This document shows, piece after piece, positions 6,167 to 8,167 of a DNA stretch of 8,167 bases. Source of the stretch: an uncultured Pseudomonadota bacterium (GTDB taxonomy: Bacteria > Pseudomonadota > Gammaproteobacteria > Burkholderiales > Usitatibacteraceae). The position numbers and the translations under genes were made by a program. Positions within the stretch are counted from its first letter, which is position 1. The number at the start of each line of letters is the position of its first letter. Under the pieces are notes generated by a model, which was not told the DNA's origin, made no database searches, and saw only the letters and a list, made by a program, of their open reading frames with translations. The DNA is taken from the NCBI GenBank assembly GCA_946885905.1, contig CAMPHL010000093.1:1-8167 (forward strand), given 5' to 3'.

Positions 6167-7438
6167 ATGGAAGCTCTGAATGGTGTGCGCATCCTCGACA
6201 TGACCCACGTGCAGGCGGGCCCCACCTGCTCGCAGCTGCTCGCGTGGATGGGCGCGGACGTGATCAAGCTCGAGAACCCGCAGGGCGACGCCACGCGCGG
6301 ACAGTTGCGCGACGTCCCGAACGCGGACTCGCTCTACTTCACGATGTTGAACTGCAACAAGCGCTCGATCACGGTGAACATGAAGAGCGCCGAGGGCAAG
6401 GCCGTCTTCGTCGACCTGCTCGAGAAGTGCGACATCATCATGGAGAACTTCGGCCCGGGCGTGCTCGACCGCTTCGGCTTCACGTGGGAAAGGATCCACG
6501 AGATCAACCCGAAGATCGTGATGGGCTCGATCAAGGGCTTCGGGTCGAGCGGTCCGTATTCGGACTTCAAGGCCTACGAGAACGTGGCGCAAGCCATGGG
6601 TGGCGCAATGAGCACCACGGGCGTGCCCGACGGCCCCCCGTTCGTGACCGGCGCGCAGATCGGCGACTCGGGCACCGGCTTGCACCTCGCGATCGGCCTG
6701 CTGGCCGCCCTTCGCCAGGCCGAGCACACGGGCCAGGGGCAGTACGTGGAGGTCGCCATGATGGACGGGGTGATGAACCTCTGCCGCGTGAAGTTCCGCG
6801 ACCACCAGCGGCTCACGCGCGGCTCGCTCGCGGAGTACTCGGTGCCCACGTACAAGGACATGGGCGACGTGCCGCGCGCGGGCAACGACTCCGGCGGCGG
6901 CCAGCTGGGCAATGCGGTCCACTGCAAGCCCCACGGCGCGAACGACTGGCTCTACGTGGTCGTGCAGGAAGCGGTGTGGACTGCGCTCGCCAACCGCATC
7001 GGGCCCGACGTGGGCGTTCCGGATCTCGCCAACGACCCGCGCGTGGCCACGATCGCCGAGCGCCGCAAGAACCAGGCGCTGGTATGGACGCTGCTCAGCA
7101 AGTTCGCCGAGAAGTACACCAAGCGCGAGCTCATGGCGATCCTGAACCCGCTCGACGTGCCGTGCGGGCCGATCATGTCGACCCAGGACCTCGCGAACGA
7201 CGAGCACGTGCGTGGCCGCGACATGTGGGTCGAGCTCGACCACCCGCAGCGCGGCAAGTGGTTCAACGTCGGCATGCCGATCAAGCTCTCGGCCTCGCCC
7301 GCGGCGATCAAGCGCAGCCCCACGCTCGGCGAGCATACCGAAGAGATCCTGAAGGAGGTGCTGGGCTACGACGGGGCGAAGATCGACTCGCTCAAGGGCG
7401 CGGGCGCGTTCTCCGCCCCGAAAAAGGTGGCCGCGTGA
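6167..7438 (+). CDS. frc: Formyl-CoA:oxalate CoA-transferase (class III)
   Basis: Moves CoA from formyl-CoA to oxalate, giving oxalyl-CoA for Oxc and releasing formate, so the two enzymes form a CoA-recycling cycle. The 423-residue product fits the class III CoA-transferase family (428 in O. formigenes). Visible signatures are DMTHVQAGPTCSQLLAWMGA with Q16, DSLYFTMLNCNKRSI, ENFGPGVLDRFGFTWE, KAYENVAQAMGGA and the catalytic aspartate D167 in QIGDSGTG (Asp169 in the Oxalobacter enzyme). The glycine loop reads SGGGQ (242-246) where characterised enzymes have GGGGQ. Q46 occupies the place of Trp48 of the Oxalobacter enzyme, as in E. coli YfdW, and the segment between LAEY and VPRAGN is short as in YfdW. 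The C-terminus has an extra tail of about 15 residues ending APKKVAA. AAAGG (6153-6157) is the likely ribosome site; the gap from oxc is 4 bases. Adjacency to oxc makes oxalate the likely acceptor, although class III transferases vary in substrate. Confidence 0.94.
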   Translation: MEALNGVRILDMTHVQAGPTCSQLLAWMGADVIKLENPQGDATRGQLRDVPNADSLYFTMLNCNKRSITVNMKSAEGKAVFVDLLEKCDIIMENFGPGVLDRFGFTWERIHEINPKIVMGSIKGFGSSGPYSDFKAYENVAQAMGGAMSTTGVPDGPPFVTGAQIGDSGTGLHLAIGLLAALRQAEHTGQGQYVEVAMMDGVMNLCRVKFRDHQRLTRGSLAEYSVPTYKDMGDVPRAGNDSGGGQLGNAVHCKPHGANDWLYVVVQEAVWTALANRIGPDVGVPDLANDPRVATIAERRKNQALVWTLLSKFAEKYTKRELMAILNPLDVPCGPIMSTQDLANDEHVRGRDMWVELDHPQRGKWFNVGMPIKLSASPAAIKRSPTLGEHTEEILKEVLGYDGAKIDSLKGAGAFSAPKKVAA

Positions 7439-8167
7439 AGATCGCCATCATCGGCCAGCAGGATTTCGGCAAGGCGGTCCTGGAAGCCTTCCTTGCGCGC
7501 GGCGACACCGTCGCCGCGGTCTTCTGCGCGCCGGAGAAGGAGGGCGCCAAAGCCGATCCGATGCGCACCGCTGCGCAGCAAAAGGGCCTCGAGGTCCACC
7601 AGCTGCCCAACCTCAAGGGCCCCGAGGCCGTGCAGGCGATGAAGGATGCGAACGCGGACATCGGCATCATGGCCTTCGTGCTGCAGTTCGCCCCCCAGGA
7701 GTTCGTCAACATCCCGAAGCACGGCACGATCCAGTACCACCCGTCGCTGCTGCCGAAGTATCGCGGGCCTTCTTCCATCAACTGGCCGATCGCGCGCGGC
7801 GATCCCAGGACGGGACTTACGATCTTCCGGCCCACCGACGGGCTCGACGAAGGCGCGGTGATCCTGCAGAAGGAAACGCCGGTCTCGGAAAACGACACGC
7901 TGGGCACGGTGTACTTCGACCGCCTTTTTCCGATGGGCGTGCAGGCGATGCTCGAAGCCGCGGACCTGGTGGTCGCCGGCAAGCACAAGGAGGTCGTGCA
8001 GGACGAGTCGCAGGCGAGCTACGAGGGCTGGTTCCGCGCCAACGAGGCGAAGGTGAACTGGGCCAACCACGTGGACTTCATCCACAACATCATCCGCGGC
8101 TCCGATCCCGCACCGGGCGCCTGGACCACGATCAACGGCAAGAAGCTGCAGCTCTTCGGCTCGAGGA
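7435..8167 (+). CDS. Formyltransferase-family protein like the 10-formyl-THF hydrolase domain, 3' end missing
   Basis: The GTG start at 7435 overlaps the frc stop codon (GTGA, 7435-7438), with AAGGTGG four bases upstream; 244 codons are visible before the window ends. The product begins MKIAIIGQQDFGKAVLEAF, an N10-formyl-THF-binding fold, and carries IQYHPSLLPKYRGPSSINW and TDGLDEG. H102 and D138 correspond to the catalytic pair His106/Asp142 of 10-formyl-THF dehydrogenase, with the same spacing of 36. The later segment YEGWFRANEAKVNW and HNIIRGSDPAPGAWT also matches that enzyme's N-terminal hydrolase domain closely. Met-tRNA formyltransferase normally has N-x-H before SLLP; here it is Q-Y-H, arguing against ordinary Fmt. 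It therefore probably acts on 10-formyl-THF, releasing or transferring formyl. Whether it ends near 310 residues or continues into an acyl-carrier and aldehyde-dehydrogenase part (about 900 residues) cannot be seen. Position in the oxc-frc operon suggests a role in handling the formyl or formate produced. Confidence 0.85.
   Translation, partial: MKIAIIGQQDFGKAVLEAFLARGDTVAAVFCAPEKEGAKADPMRTAAQQKGLEVHQLPNLKGPEAVQAMKDANADIGIMAFVLQFAPQEFVNIPKHGTIQYHPSLLPKYRGPSSINWPIARGDPRTGLTIFRPTDGLDEGAVILQKETPVSENDTLGTVYFDRLFPMGVQAMLEAADLVVAGKHKEVVQDESQASYEGWFRANEAKVNWANHVDFIHNIIRGSDPAPGAWTTINGKKLQLFGSR

Noticed and set aside
6131..7336. Long minus-strand open frame (401 residues) opposite frc
   Set aside because: A shadow of frc, with low-complexity composition, no recognisable motifs and no promoter or ribosome site.
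7435..8167. Housekeeping methionyl-tRNA formyltransferase (fmt)
   Set aside because: The catalytic Asn of the N-x-H motif is replaced by Gln (Q-Y-H), the C-terminal visible segment matches the 10-formyl-THF dehydrogenase hydrolase domain, and the neighbours are oxc and frc, not def or other translation genes.
1..8167. CRISPR arrays, tRNA or rRNA genes, insertion sequences, attachment sites
   Set aside because: No regularly spaced repeats, cloverleaf-like segments, transposase motifs or terminal inverted repeats were seen by eye on either strand.

Overview
The window is GC-rich DNA, with codon third positions dominated by G/C. It most resembles a betaproteobacterium, possibly Burkholderiales or a relative. 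This rests on a Bug-type (TctC) solute receptor, a tripartite tricarboxylate transporter, and the general style of the proteins. The lineage is inferred from protein character, not from a marker gene.

Left half, plus strand (1-3620). The 3' part of a tctC-like periplasmic receptor gene is followed by a strong hairpin with a T-run. After it come tctB and tctA, which complete a tripartite tricarboxylate transporter (TTT). Four bases after tctA lies a small protein that I read as a cytidylate-kinase-like domain joined to a C-terminal BON domain. These four genes are very tightly spaced and look like one transcription unit, with the hairpin probably lowering expression of the membrane subunits relative to the receptor.

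Middle (3621-4398). A Crp/Fnr-family regulator lies on the minus strand, convergent with the transporter unit and divergent from the next operon. Its reading frame contains one in-frame amber codon between the effector domain and the DNA-binding domain, while everything on either side looks intact. In the 156-base divergent gap there is a near-perfect FNR-type palindrome (TTGACCCGTATCAA). It sits where a class II activator would sit relative to a plausible -10 box for the downstream operon. The regulator's recognition helix carries the E-x-x-S-R pattern that reads exactly this kind of half-site.

Right half, plus strand (4399-8167). This is an oxalate-degradation operon. oxc (oxalyl-CoA decarboxylase) and frc (formyl-CoA:oxalate CoA-transferase) are 4 bases apart. 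Overlapping the frc stop is the start of a formyltransferase-family protein cut by the window edge. It resembles the N-terminal 10-formyltetrahydrofolate hydrolase domain of 10-formyl-THF dehydrogenase more than a normal Met-tRNA formyltransferase.

How the parts may work together: Frc loads CoA onto oxalate, Oxc decarboxylates oxalyl-CoA to formyl-CoA, and Frc recycles the CoA and releases formate. The third gene suggests a link from this formyl/formate flow to folate one-carbon metabolism. The upstream TTT system is a reasonable but unproven candidate for uptake of oxalate or a related acid. No RNA genes, insertion sequences, CRISPR arrays or gene-free stretches over 300 bases were seen.
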